From: Eucommia ulmoides
Lineage: Eukaryota > Streptophyta > Magnoliopsida > Garryales > Eucommiaceae
Length of the DNA: 64,000 nucleotides
Direction: 5' to 3'
Assembly: GCA_016647705.1 (NCBI GenBank)
Contig: CM028338.1
Location: 20,667,577 to 20,731,576, forward strand
Positions 21,299 to 31,859 of the stretch are shown here, in pieces. A program made the translations under genes and the position numbers. Position 1 is the stretch's first letter. Each line of letters begins with the position of its first letter. A model generated the notes under the pieces. It saw only the letters and a program-made list of their open reading frames with translations, was not told the origin of the DNA and did no database searches.

Positions 21299-22597
21299 TC
21301 CGCCGGTAGCAATTTTTCGATTTCCAATTTAAGACCGAGAATGCGAGAAAGGAGAGATCGGCCAACGCAGAGAGTGGAGGAAGATGGGCGGAGTCTGTTG
21401 AAAATGAAAATTTGAATGGAGAATTAGGTTTTGTTTGTTATGTATATATAAAAGGGTAAACATGTTTGTTCATCATCTACAAAAGATTAAATATTTACAA
21501 TGTTTTGATGAAGGATTAAATAATAACATTTTTATTTAAAATGTTAATTGAGGAGAGAGAGTGAAATTTGGGTTAAACATTAAAAAATCCGTCTTAAAAC
21601 TCTTAAAAAAAAAAAACAAGTTTGTTTGTTTTTTTATATGAAAACAAAACTCTTTTTATACTTAAAATGTGTTTTCTTCATAAATAAAATTCATTTTTTC
21701 AAAGTTTTTTTTAAACCCTTTTGTTTTCTTCAAAAATATTTTCTAAAACCAAAAATATTTTTTTATTAAAAAAAACATTATTTTAAATAAATATTTTCTA
21801 ATCATTTTTTCTTCAATTAAAATAAAAATAAAAAATAAAAAATAAAAAAATTTAGTCTTTAATTGTTTTCTTAAATAAAGGAAACATCTCTTTCAAAAAC
21901 AAAATCTTGTCTTAATGGTAAGTCTTTCATCTTAAAATTTTAATTTATTTTCATTTTTTTTTTCGACATAAGTTTTTGCCATCATGACTTGAACTAAAAC
22001 GAAAACCTTCCCCCGGACCGAACTTGTTGATTATTCCATAATCAATAGATGGTTAAAAAGGAGAATATTTTTGCATTTTTATTTTACTTGTTTGCATATG
22101 TTCTTAATTGCTTTACTTAATTTGTTCATAAACATAATAATAAAAGAAAAAGGAAAAATGTTGTGTTAACCGACTAAATAAAATAAAGCTTGGACTTAGT
22201 TTAATTTAAAATACTTAGACATTGGGTACCATTTCCGAACGGGTGTCTTGGGGTGCCTAATACCTTCCCTGAGTATAACCAACTCTCGAACTTAAAGAAT
22301 ACTCTAGTTAAGATTTTTTGAGTCAATTTTTGGTCCATTTAAAAAAGGTTTCTTTCTTTATTTTATTTTCTTTTTTTCTTTAAAACCTAGGACATCTTTT
22401 CAAAATCAATGCTAGGTGGCGATTCCAAGTTTTCTTAAATTTGGCACAAGTAAATTAGTTCAAAACCTGGGCCTAGGAAAACTCCTTGAACTTATTTTCT
22501 CAAAATATTTTCAAAATAAAAGCTTATCCTAAAGCATTTTCAAAAGGATAAGATTGTTTTAAAAAAATGAACTGGATTCCAAATATAACACCGGCAC

Positions 22598-22876
22598 TGT
22601 AAGACCCTGATTTTTATATATACGAACAATTTGAGTCACATTTTATAATATTTCAAAAAATACCAGGGTGGATTGCGATATTAATTGTATGAATTTAAAA
22701 TTTTAGGGGTTAAATTGTAATTTACAAAAACATAAAAATTGAGTTTGGTTTAAATTATAACTTAACCAACTTTTGGGGGGCTAAGCGCAATTACATATAT
22801 TATATATATATATATGGAGAGAGAGGCGGTGGAAAATTGTGGAAGGAAAAGAGGGCCACTTGGCCGGCCCCTGTTT

Positions 22877-22940
<64 letters not shown>

Positions 22941-23191
22941 CGAACAATTTTAGTCACATTTTATAATATTTCAAAAAATACCGGGGTGGATTGCGATATT
23001 AATTGTATGAATTTAAAATTTTAGGGGTTAAATTGTAATTTACAAAAACATAAAAATTGAGTTTGGTTTAAATTATAACTTAACCAACTTTGGGGGGGCT
23101 AAGCGCAATTACATATATTATATATATATAGAGAGAGAGGCGGTGGAAAATTGTGGAAGGAAAAGAGGGCCACTTGGCTGGCCCCCGTTTG

Positions 23192-23240
<49 letters not shown>

Positions 23241-24275
23241 CAGATAGATATATACGGAGGGGAATAGAGAGAGGGAGAAGAATCGGGAGAAAAGAAGAAG
23301 AATCGAGAAGCAACGAGAATGGAGAGGGGGAAACAGTAAGTCGGTGAGGGGCTTGGGCCCTTTTTCAGCATATATATACATAGAGAGACAGACACAGCAG
23401 AAGAAAAAGAAAGAGAAAATAGAGAGATAAGAGGGTCCATTCGGTAGGTGGGTGGCGATCATTCAACGTTGACGGAATGTGTGCTTACTGTGTATTGTGT
23501 GTGCTACGTGTCTGTGTGTGATTAGTGTGTGTGTGTGTGCCATCGTTGGTTATTTGGGCCGATGTAAGTGAGAGTTAGAGAGAGAAAGAAGTGGGTATGT
23601 GTGTGTTGTCTATTTTCCGGCAGTGGTGGTTGCTCCGGTGGTAGTCCGTTGAAGGTGAGTTTATGTGTTTGTCGTGTGTGTGTGTGTTGCTATGTATGCG
23701 TGTGTGGTTGTTGTCCTATTCAATTGTTCGGTCCGGCCATGTGTTGTGTGTGCTTCGGTATATATGTGTTGATAAACCAGTGGGTGTGTGGCTCCTCCGG
23801 TGGTGTGTGATTGTGTGTCTCTATTGGTTAGTTTAGTTGACAGTAAGTGGAAGTCAAAGCGAGAGAGCTTGTCACTACTCTGTCGTCGGTGGTAGAGGTG
23901 CCATGAATTCGTCGTAATGTGTGTGTGCTGCGTGTTCATGCATGGGTGTGTGTGTGTGTGTGGGTGTGTGAGTTCCCTGTGTGTATTTGGTCTCCGGCGG
24001 TGTGGGTTTGTTGAGGGTGTGTGTGGTTTGAGCATTGCCGGCGGTGGAGAGTTAGAGAGAGAGGAACTCATTAGCGGTGGTGTGAGCTTGGTGCCACGGT
24101 GGTGACGGTGGTGTGAGCTTGGTTTGACGGTGGTGTGTTGTATGTGTGCGTGCTCTGATCGTTGAAGAGGTGCAGCGGCCGGTGGTGACTTCGGTGGGCT
24201 GAACGTAGATGGAAAACAGAACAGAAAGCAGAAAATGGGAAAGAAGAAAAAGAAAAAAAAAATTGGGGTCTTACA
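22598..24275 (+). repeat. Solo LTR, 1678 bp, nested in the long LTR
   Basis: The ends are TGTAAGACCC and GGGTCTTACA, perfect 10-bp inverted termini, flanked by the 5-bp direct duplication GGCAC (22593-22597 and 24276-24280). There is no coding capacity inside. It contains a tandem duplication with CA/TA microsatellites and a GT-rich 3' half (23480-24150). Orientation is not certain. Confidence 0.88.
22621..23240. repeat. Two tandem copies of about 315 bp ending in CA/TA microsatellites
   Basis: The unit starting ACGAACAATTT (22621 and 22939) contains GGTGGATTGCGATATTAATT, GGCCACTTGGC and GTTTGACACACACA in both copies. Each ends in (CA)n then (TA)n. The repeat probably arose by slippage or recombination at the microsatellites. 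Confidence 0.88.
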
Positions 24276-24320
24276 GGCACTCTATTGATATTGTCATTTG
24301 CGAACAATTGGGGCACGTCA

Positions 24321-24790
24321 TAACATATTGGAGAGATGTAACCATAGTTTGAAGCATGAATACAATTAGTATAATGTGCGTAACATATTGGAGACATGTG
24401 ACTAAAGTTTGGAAACAAGGATATATTTAGTCGAATATATCGAACATATTAGAGGCATGTAACTGAAGTTTGAAAACAAGAATATATTTAGTTGAATATA
24501 TCTAACATATTAGAGACATGTAACTGAAGTTTGAAAACATGAATATTTTACTGAATGTATCTAACATATTAGAGACATTGTAACCAAACTTTAAAAACAT
24601 AAAAAAATATTTAGTATATTGCAAACATGTAACTAAAAGTTTGAAAAACATCAATATATTTAGTAGAATATGCCTAGCATACTACAGACATGTAACTAGA
24701 GTTTGAAAACATAAATATATTGCATAGAACATTGGTAACATATTCCAAACACGTCAAATAAAAGTAAAGTAATATTTATAATTTATTTTC
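24321..24790. repeat. Degenerate minisatellite, third block, right of LTR insertion
   Basis: About seven units of 60-65 bases carry TAACATATT-GAGACATGTAACT and GTTTGAAAACA. It continues the array interrupted at 17578 and lies in what was probably an intron. Confidence 0.8.
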
Positions 24791-24796
24791 AGGTTT

Positions 24797-25500
24797 TGAC
24801 AATTGACATAAGTGAGTTGCAAGCCAGTTGAAAGAAAAACTACTGAATATGATTCTCATTTTGAGATAATAGAAGATAGTACTAGCAAGCAAACAAAAAA
24901 GGACAAAGCAATTGCTCAAGTTGGTTTTGAAAAACAAAGAAAAAAATTTAGAAAATCAAGTTATGTACCATTAACCTCAGGCATACCCAATTTTGATTTG
25001 TGGATTTCTGATCTCAACTGTCGAGCACCATGGATAGATCAAGAAAAAAAAAAGAACTTAAGAAGAAAATGTTAGATCTCATGGTTGAGAATGAAGACCT
25101 AAAAAGAGAAAATACTCAATCTTGTGAAAGAATTGAGGAAATGAGTAGAGTAATCGAAGTTTTTGTTGAAAAATAGGAGAAGTTGGAGAGAGAAATCATT
25201 GAGTTAAGTGTTCAGCTTGTGGCACAACATTGTCGAATTGAGGCCCCCTAAAAGACCAAATTGAAAAACTTGAGCACTACGTGCAACTAATTGTAAGGAA
25301 GGATGAAGAGATAGAGAGTTTGAAAGATCAAATTGCTGGGGTCGACCAATAACTCGATCTAAAAATAAAAGAGTCGATTGATGATGAAGATGAGTATGTA
25401 CAAACAGTACATTTGGATACAATTTGACAGTTGCAACATATTTCTAAAATGGTGGGACTGAACAGAAACTTGTTGCAACAAATAAAAATGATGCCGAGTT
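24797..25500 (+). pseudogene. Coiled-coil segment of the Ulp1-type transposon protein
   Basis: After a short open stretch with RKSSYVPLTSGIPNFDLW, a Glu/Lys/Leu-rich heptad-like region follows from about 25075 (MLDLMVENEDLKRENTQ, then EKLEREIIELSVQL). It is broken by stops near 25173 and 25250 and by frameshifts. Coiled coils between the mobile domain and the Ulp1 domain are common in this protein type. I infer the connection from order, strand and the flanking repeat. Confidence 0.5.
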
Positions 25501-26295
25501 AGAAATGGAAGACGAGAAAGTTAGTGTCTGCAGATTCAGCTAAAGACATTAAGAGACAGGTTACTGAGAAAAAAAGTGACACACTGCATCATCCAATACA
25601 TAAAAAGAAGCTAAGAAACTACACAAAAATAAATGTTGACCAAAACTCTCTTGTGAAACGCATCAAATCAAGAACGTGAAATAAAAAAACAAAGTTAGTT
25701 GCACCATTCTTAAATGATGATAGTTTATCATCTTGAAAAAGAAGGGTATTAATTTATATGTTACATCTGTTTTTTTAACTATATTGTTCTCAATATTATA
25801 CTACATATATTACAATTGGAATAATTGTTCGAAATTACACAAAATGTGAATACTGTAGGACTTTTGTTTTTAGCAGTGAAGGCCTAGAAGCTCAAGTTAC
25901 ATTACGTGACTATTTTGGGATGCTTGTCAAGATAGAGGTTTTAAATATTGTAAATTACATAAAGATTTTATTTTGTTCTACTAAAAAAAATATATAAATA
26001 TTTTCCATGTCACTAAATTCAAAATTTATTATATGACTGATTTTAAGTTACAATAATAATTAATGTTTGTAGATTATAAATGTGCATGCTTAGATTTTGT
26101 TCAAGAAGGAAGAACAAAAAGTTACAGAGCTCAGTCTGATATAACAAACTTTCCTCACCAAGTCATTCTTCACAATAAGCACAACATGCGTAAAAAGATA
26201 AAAAAAAAAAAAAAAAAACACTAGTCTTTGTATGTTATTGAAAATTTATTATATTTATATGGCACTAATTATTGAATATGGAAAAACATACAGAA
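25501..26295. other. Likely intron and decayed exon remnants of the Ulp1-type gene
   Basis: AT-rich with scattered basic stretches (25600-25690) and a poly-A run at 26201-26218. A possible exon at 26070-26190 is broken by stops. Nothing firm can be called. Confidence 0.35.
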
Positions 26296-27007
26296 AATGA
26301 TGGCGGATAAATCTACAGCATTCCTTGAAAAAAAATTCTATCCACAGCATGAAAAGGATTTAAATGAAGATTATAGGTATTTCCATTTTCCAATGAACTC
26401 TCTTGGACGATGTGAAACAGACTTTCATTGGACATTGCTTGTCTTTGATACACATGAGAATATGTGGAGGCATTAAAACTCATTGCATCCAAGAATCAAA
26501 AGAGCCGAACGTGATTACTACTTTAGAGATGCTAGTAGATTGGTATGTTAAAAGACAGGAGGACTACATATTTGTTTATTATTTTCTTTAATAATTTCAT
26601 TTGTCTATTTTTCCAGAAAATGTTTGTTGAAGACATAATTAAGAAACATCACAAGTAGCATACATCACAAAGCAAGTCTGTTTAGAGTTTGATTTGGGTT
26701 AAAGAAACTCCAAAACATGCTCCAGCAAGGTAAAATATTTTATTTTTTGTTTTTGCTAAACTTGTTACTATGATAATACTAATATTTTGTCAGAATACAA
26801 GAAAAATTGTGGAGTATTATTATGTATTTCATGAAGCAAATTTCACAAGGGGAGGAAATTGCCCCACATTTCTTAAGCGATGAGATCAGAAGATATAGGG
26901 CATTGATCATAGAAGAACTATGGAATGATCCAACAAGATCGTGGACAACGAATGACTACCTCATCTACAAGTTGTCAGCAAAACTAATTGACCTACCTCA
27001 AAATTAG
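26296..27007 (+). pseudogene. C48 (Ulp1-like) cysteine peptidase domain, inactivated
   Basis: MMADKSTAFLEKKFYPQHEK leads into HWTLLVFDTHENMW near 26430, which carries the catalytic His of the Ulp1 fold, then SLHPRIKRAERDYYF. The end of the domain reads IIMYFMKQISQG and FLSDEIRRYRALIIEELW, the usual C-terminus. The catalytic Cys region (normally D-C-G) appears as NCGV near 26806, in a different frame from the following IIMYFM, so a frameshift falls at the active site. Stops and an intron also interrupt it. The family removes ubiquitin-like modifiers; the role in transposons is unknown. Confidence 0.7.
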
Positions 27008-27896
27008 ACTTTTTTTACTTTGGATAATTTCATTTTGACATGCCTTTAATATTTTTGTAAAATATCATTTTCATGCTTTTCTTTTTGTATAATTTTTTCT
27101 ATGGACTAAAACAAACGTCTAATAATTTTTTATACTCTTTTGCTTTCTTTTTTTTTCATTAATATAATTGCATGAATTAATTCATACCAATGTAAATCAA
27201 AACACATACTATAATTATTGTTTATTTTTTTACTAATATAATTGGTGCTATCTTGTTTCTAGATAATTTATATTACATACCACTAAATCACTTACATGTA
27301 ACTCAAAAACAATAATCCAGTTACATGTAACTAAAGTCATACAAAAGAGTTCTATATTCTTTGATTTTTTTTCTCGATAATATACTTAGATGTAACTAAA
27401 TAAAAAATACTTTAATTTGAATATTTAAAATAATACATGTGTCACTAGTTACTAGGAAAAAGGGGCACTACTATGACTTGATAGTTGATAAATGCACTAA
27501 ACGACCTATAAAAACTTTTCCTTTATCTAGGAAACAAAATGATTGGTTTTCAAAAGATGTAATCATTCTTCTGTATAGATTTGGAATATAAATTTCAAAC
27601 GGACGTGCTTGTTGTGTATATATTCTAAACAATTTGCATCACTGAAGAAAATGGCAAACATGTTTGAGCAATTAGTTCGCAAATGCATGTCTAAGACTCA
27701 TAAATTTCACTAAACACTATAAGATTTGATGCAAGGACAAAGTATCGGTGGATGAAAGAAGAAAAGTAGGAAGCACAATAAAGATGCAGATGGATGGATA
27801 TTCAGAATAGAGAGCCTTAAAATGAGAACAGGTTCTTAAAGGATCTACCAGCAAAACGTGTATAATACTAGTTTAAAATACATATCTTACAACTCC
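27008..27896. other. AT-rich, no gene seen
   Basis: Contains short matches to the minisatellite words (ACATGTAACT near 27290-27340) and may include the 3' end of the Ulp1-type transposon. No ORF of note. Confidence 0.4.
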
Positions 27897-27965
27897 CTTA
27901 TCTATCTATCTATCTATCTATATATCTATCAATCTATCTATCTATCTATATATATATATACATAC

Positions 27966-28021
<56 letters not shown>

Positions 28022-28210
28022 ATATATGCATGTATGTATGTATGTATATATATATGTATGTATATGTATGTTCATACATATATACATACATATATGCATA
28101 TATGTATGCATATATGTATGTATGTGTATATATATATGTACGTATGTACATATATATATACACATACATACATATATACATACATACATATATATATATA
28201 TATATGTATG

Positions 28211-28252
<42 letters not shown>
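27897..28252. repeat. Compound microsatellite (TATC)n, (TA)n, (CATA)n/(TATG)n
   Basis: About 355 bases consist only of TATC, TA, CATA, TATG and TACG tracts, with large self-complementary blocks, for example CATACATACATA at 27960 against TATGTATGTATG at 28010. ORFs across it on both strands (Tyr/Ile/His only) are artefacts. A Tat LTR begins directly at its right end. Confidence 0.95.
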
Positions 28253-28257
<5 letters not shown>

Positions 28258-29047
28258 GGGTATAAAAACAGTTCACACTTCGAGTATGGTCCAGTCGGAT
28301 GACAGGTGAGTCCTCTTGCTAAGGTGGAGTCGGAGGTTGAAAATTTTTTAGGTGAGCTGTATTGGGTCTTGAGATGATTGATTTACTATGCCCAGAGTCC
28401 TACTCCTCGGGGAGTAGTACTTAAACAAAGCTTAGACTGTAATTTGTCCCAGTGAAGCTCTTTCGACGTGAGAATTAGAGCTCAGAGAGAAAAGGTACAT
28501 AAATGCGTTAATTAAGCAAGTGAACTTAATGCAAGCGCGTAATCAAGCGTAACTCGAGCTTGCATAGCCCCTGGTATATATAGGCATTGGAGATTATTAA
28601 TTGAGCCTAAATACTATTAATTAGTCGAAACCCTATGTTTAGCAGATAATCCAGGGCGTTTAGGAGATAACTATTGGGCTTGGACTTTTGGTCCCATTTA
28701 ATGAAAACCGCAGGCCTCTGCCAGGCCTATGGTGGTGAGCTGGTGGGAAAGAGTGGAGATCCGTGGAGTCTTATAGGAGAAACGAGCTAGAATAGAGAGC
28801 CGATTGAGGTGAACGGCTGAGTCTTTGAAGTTGGCTGTTTGGGGCACATCATAGAGCCCAGGCTGGCACATCCCTGCGGGGTACCTTGCTCCACCCTAGG
28901 TACAAATAAGATTCCAGGGAGGAGCCGTAGTCAGCGTATGTTCCAGCATGACGCTCAGATTCTGGAATGTGTCCATGTCACTACGAGGACGGACACATGG
29001 CTGGATCCTAGATGCTGATGAAGTGGTACCCGAAAATACCCTCATCA
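28253..29047 (-). repeat. 3' LTR of a Tat-type element (G), copy 1
   Basis: On the minus strand the LTR starts TGATGAGGGTATTTTCGGG at 29047 and ends CCCCAACA at 28253 (795 bases). A polypurine tract (minus strand GGCTAAGGGGGAAAC, 29062-29048) precedes it. The same layout is seen at 35086-35688. The low end carries TGGTCCAGTCGG...ACAGGTGAGT, related to sequences at 35110 and 58540. Confidence 0.7.
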
Positions 29048-29512
29048 GTTTCCCCCTTAGCCTTGTGTAGCGAGGGAAGTGAGATGGTCAGTGATATCAA
29101 TTTTTAGTTAAAACGGGCATCCTGGAGACTTCAAAGCATCAGAAACGCCTCTGATTGATATTTTTCTTGGAGTTTACTATTTCTGGGGAGAGAATTCGAG
29201 ATACGCCCTTATACGATCGAGGTCCGGGGTCAGGTAGCACAGCAGGGTGACCCCCAAATTCTCAATTTTCAAGATGACACTGACACTTTTTCTGTGGTTA
29301 ACGTTCTCTAAAGAGCTAATTTTAAATAGGGCCCCATATGGTCAGGGTCTGGGGTCATGTAGCATGGAAGAGCGATCTCGAATTTGATCAATTTTCAGGG
29401 CGGTACCCGTTTATCGTGAACAAACCCTAAACATGGACTAGCCTTCACAGTAGAGAAAATAAGAGCCTACCTCAAGGTAGTGCTCCATTGACAGATGGGG
29501 GGGCGTGGCAGG
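28443..29512. repeat. Duplicated Tat 3' segment, left copy
   Basis: The sequence from TTTGTCCC at 28443 to GGCAGG at 29512 is repeated at 30326-31371. By eye about nine bases in ten agree, including the polypurine tract and LTR start. An Athila LTR fragment lies between the copies. Confidence 0.88.
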
Positions 29513-30325
29513 TGATAGGCGTGATCTACCTATATATTTTCAAACCGATTTTGTTAAGTTTTAGAGTATTTTTTATAGTATTTTATTATGTTCTAATTAG
29601 TTTTTATTCTTTTTATATAAATCAGGTGTGTGGGGGTGAAAAGGTATGAAAACGGAGCGTAAATGATCAGATCGAACTAAGAACGGTCGAAGAACGGAGG
29701 AAAAACAAGCGCGAAGGCAATTATCAAAACAGCATACCACCGCTTAGGCATCCAGACCATCGCCTAAGCGGTGAAAATACAGAGAGGGCCTAAATCTACT
29801 AGAAGCTCACTGCCTAGGTGGTGAAACTGCAGGATAGTTACTAAATCCACCACTGTCTTCACCGCTGCGGTGATCACTGAACCGACATACCCACCGCCTA
29901 GGCGGTGACCTCTGCACCAGATTAGATATTTTTTGAGATATTTTGCCTATTTAAACCCCTCTCCTCTCCTTTTGTATTCCTTTCTTAGGCCATTAGAGCC
30001 CCTTAGAACATATCTAGGGGTAGACTTAGAGGTTTTAGAGGGAGAGCTCACATCCCGAAAGAGAAGAAGACGGCAAAGCGATCATTGAACGGTTCTTTGT
30101 GACAAATCTTTGGACTAGGCTAAGTTCTTCGATTTCTTTCTTTATTTCTTTAACTTAGGAATTTGTGAGCATGTTTAGCTCGTGCTTTATTGTAAATACG
30201 GTTATGGGCGTTAATTAAACATTGATTGTATAGGGATTAACAATATATTTATAAATATGTGATTCGTATGATTTCGGCGTTTCTTTTATGTTTGTTCTTC
30301 GAAGTTTGATTGTGTTTGCCGTATT
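29513..30325 (+). repeat. 5' fragment of an Athila-type LTR
   Basis: Starts with the family terminus TGATAGGCGTGATCTACC and follows the LTR at 32615 for about 810 bases. It includes the palindrome array (CCGCCTAGGCGGTGA near 29892) and GATTGTGTTTGCCGTATTG, then stops abruptly at the right copy of the Tat segment. Confidence 0.85.
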
Positions 30326-31371
30326 GTTTGTCCCGATGAAACTCTTTCGACGTGAGAATTAGAGCTCAGAGAGAAAAGCTACATAAATGCGTTAAGTAAG
30401 CAAGTGAACTTAATGCATGCGCGTAATCAAGCTTAACTCGAGCTTGCATAGCCCCTGGTATATATAGGCATTGGAGATGATTAATCGGGCCTAAACATTA
30501 TTAATTAGTTGAAACCCTGTGTTTAGTCGATAATCCAAGGCGTTAAGGAGATAACAGTTGGGCTTGGGCTTTTGGCCCCATTTAACGAAAACCGTAGGCC
30601 TCTGCCAAGCCTATGATGGTGAGCTGGTGGAGAAGAGTAGAGATCCATGGAGTCTTATAGGAGAAACGAGCTAGAATGGAGAGCCGATTGAGGTGAACAA
30701 CTGAGTCTTTGAAGTTGGCTGTTTGGGGCATGACACAGAGCCCAGGGTGGCACGTCCCTATAGGTACAAATAAGATTCCAGGGAGGAGTCATAGTTGGTG
30801 TATGTTCCAGTATAGCGCTCAGATTCTGGAATACGTCCATTTCACTACGAGGACGGACACATGACTGGATCCTAGATGTTGATGCAGTGGTACCCGAAAA
30901 TACCCTTATCAGTTGCCCCCTTAGCCTTGTGTAGCAAGGGAAGTGAAACGGTCAGTGATATCAATTTTTAGTTCAAACAGGCATCCTGGAGACTTTAAAG
31001 CGTTAGAAACGCCTCTGATAGATATTTTTCCCGGAGTTAACTTTTTCTAGGGAGAGAATTCAAGATAGGCCCCTATATGATCGAGGTTCGGGGTCAGGTA
31101 GCATAGCAGGGTGACCCCGAAATTATCAATTTTCAAGATGACACTTTTTCTACGGTTAACTTTTTTTTAGGAGCTAATTTTAAATAGGCCCCCATACGGC
31201 CGTGGTCCGTGGTCAAGTAGCATGGCGGGGCGACCTCGAATTTTATCAATTTTTAGGGCAGCACCCATTTATCGTGAACAAACCCTGAACATGGACTAGC
31301 CTTCACCGTAGAGAAAATAAGAGCCTACCCCAAGGGAGTGCGTCGCTGACGGATGGGGGGGGCAAGGCAGG
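30326..31371. repeat. Duplicated Tat 3' segment, right copy, with partial LTR 30326-30911
   Basis: It matches 28443-29512. The LTR start (minus strand TGATAAGGGTATTTTCGG at 30911) and polypurine tract (minus strand GGCTAAGGGGGCAAC, 30926-30912) are preserved, but the LTR is cut at 30326 and so lacks its terminal about 190 bases. Confidence 0.85.
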
Positions 31372-31680
31372 CCTGCCCCTTGGGGGCACTAGGCATACAA
31401 GGCGGGCGGGCGGTAGGCCCTTGGGTTGGGCCGAGCTCCTTTGGGCCCTTGCTGGACCTCAGGCAGCCCATGGGACCATTCTACAGCTGGCCCTCATTAG
31501 CCAACTTCAAGCTGGCCCATGCGGGCGCTTTTCTTGCAGGCCAATGCCCCTGGGGCACTGGCCTACGTGGGCCAGCCATCAGCCACTGGTTGCTGGCTAG
31601 TAGGTGGCACACCAGCAACGTGCCACAATACTGTGCTTGTGGTGCCACCCAGTCTTACCGACACGCCCCTCTGTGCCCTG
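31361..31680. other. GC-rich spacer upstream of the antisense ORF
   Basis: Strongly GC-rich (runs such as GGCAGGCCTGCCCCTTGGGG, many GGCC and GGGC words) in an otherwise AT-rich window. A 112-codon plus-strand ORF here has low-complexity composition and no domain, so I treat it as non-coding. Confidence 0.5.
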
Positions 31681-31686
31681 CTTTTT

Positions 31687-31694
31687 TATAAATA
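31687..31694 (+). promoter_or_regulatory. TATA box for the Tat antisense ORF (element G)
   Basis: TATAAATA followed by AGG, just upstream of the plus-strand accessory ORF. An almost identical TATAAATAGG stands at the same place in element E (35963). Confidence 0.6.
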
Positions 31695-31859
31695 GGAAGT
31701 CGAGCCTCATTTGAACGTATTCAAGTTATTTAGGCATTCTCTCTAAGAAATTTCTCTGTGTAGTATTTTTTTTATTTCAAAATGTTTTTCCCAATTCTAG
31801 CTCTGAATATTATTTTTTCTCTAGGAGTAGCTCAAGGAGCAGCTAAGGCTTTAGCGCGT

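Larger units (their letters stand above)
17579..24320 (+). repeat. Solo LTR of about 5 kb (long-LTR Ty3/gypsy type), holding a nested solo LTR
   Basis: The repeat starts TGTAGACATCGCATTTTGAC and ends GGGGCACGTCA, with the direct duplication TAACA at 17574-17578 and 24321-24325. Removing the nested insertion leaves about 5059 bases. A TATA box at 18380 fits an LTR promoter. The downstream segment (22215-22330; 'tcttggggtgcctaataccttccc') matches my memory of the 3' part of long plant gypsy LTRs. No gag, pol, primer site or polypurine tract is present, so it is a solo LTR left by recombination between the two LTRs of a full element. The lineage (Ogre/Tat or Tekay-like) is uncertain. Confidence 0.75.
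15224..27007 (+). mobile_element. Decayed transposon encoding a Ulp1-like peptidase, split by nested solo LTRs
   Basis: Plus-strand coding blocks at 15224-15469, 16635-17440, 24797-25440 and 26296-27007 fit a single source gene. An N-terminal basic ORF comes first, then a DUF1985/plant-mobile-domain-like region, a coiled coil, and a C-terminal C48 (Ulp1) peptidase. Proteins of this layout are carried by plant Mutator-like elements of the Kaonashi type. The same minisatellite-like intronic repeat lies on both sides of the inserted LTR (17480-17578 and 24321-24790), confirming that the two halves were once joined. Terminal inverted repeats were not found, so the ends are approximate. Confidence 0.65.

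Noticed and set aside
22762..23462. ORFs of 61-114 codons around the CA/TA repeats
   Set aside because: Frames through microsatellite and LTR DNA; the same strings appear in both tandem units and change with repeat length.
23568..24105. Cys/Val/Gly-rich plus-strand ORFs and a Thr/His-rich minus-strand ORF
   Set aside because: Produced by the GT-rich part of the nested solo LTR; no homology pattern or codon bias of a gene.
27858..28309. Several ORFs of 79-135 codons on both strands, made of Tyr, Ile, His, Met and Cys
   Set aside because: They are translations of the TATC/TA/CATA microsatellite in different frames and have no domain.
31353..31691. 112-codon plus-strand ORF (Gly/Ala/Pro/Trp-rich)
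   Set aside because: Low-complexity product of the GC-rich spacer; it ends at the TATA box of the antisense ORF and shows no domain.
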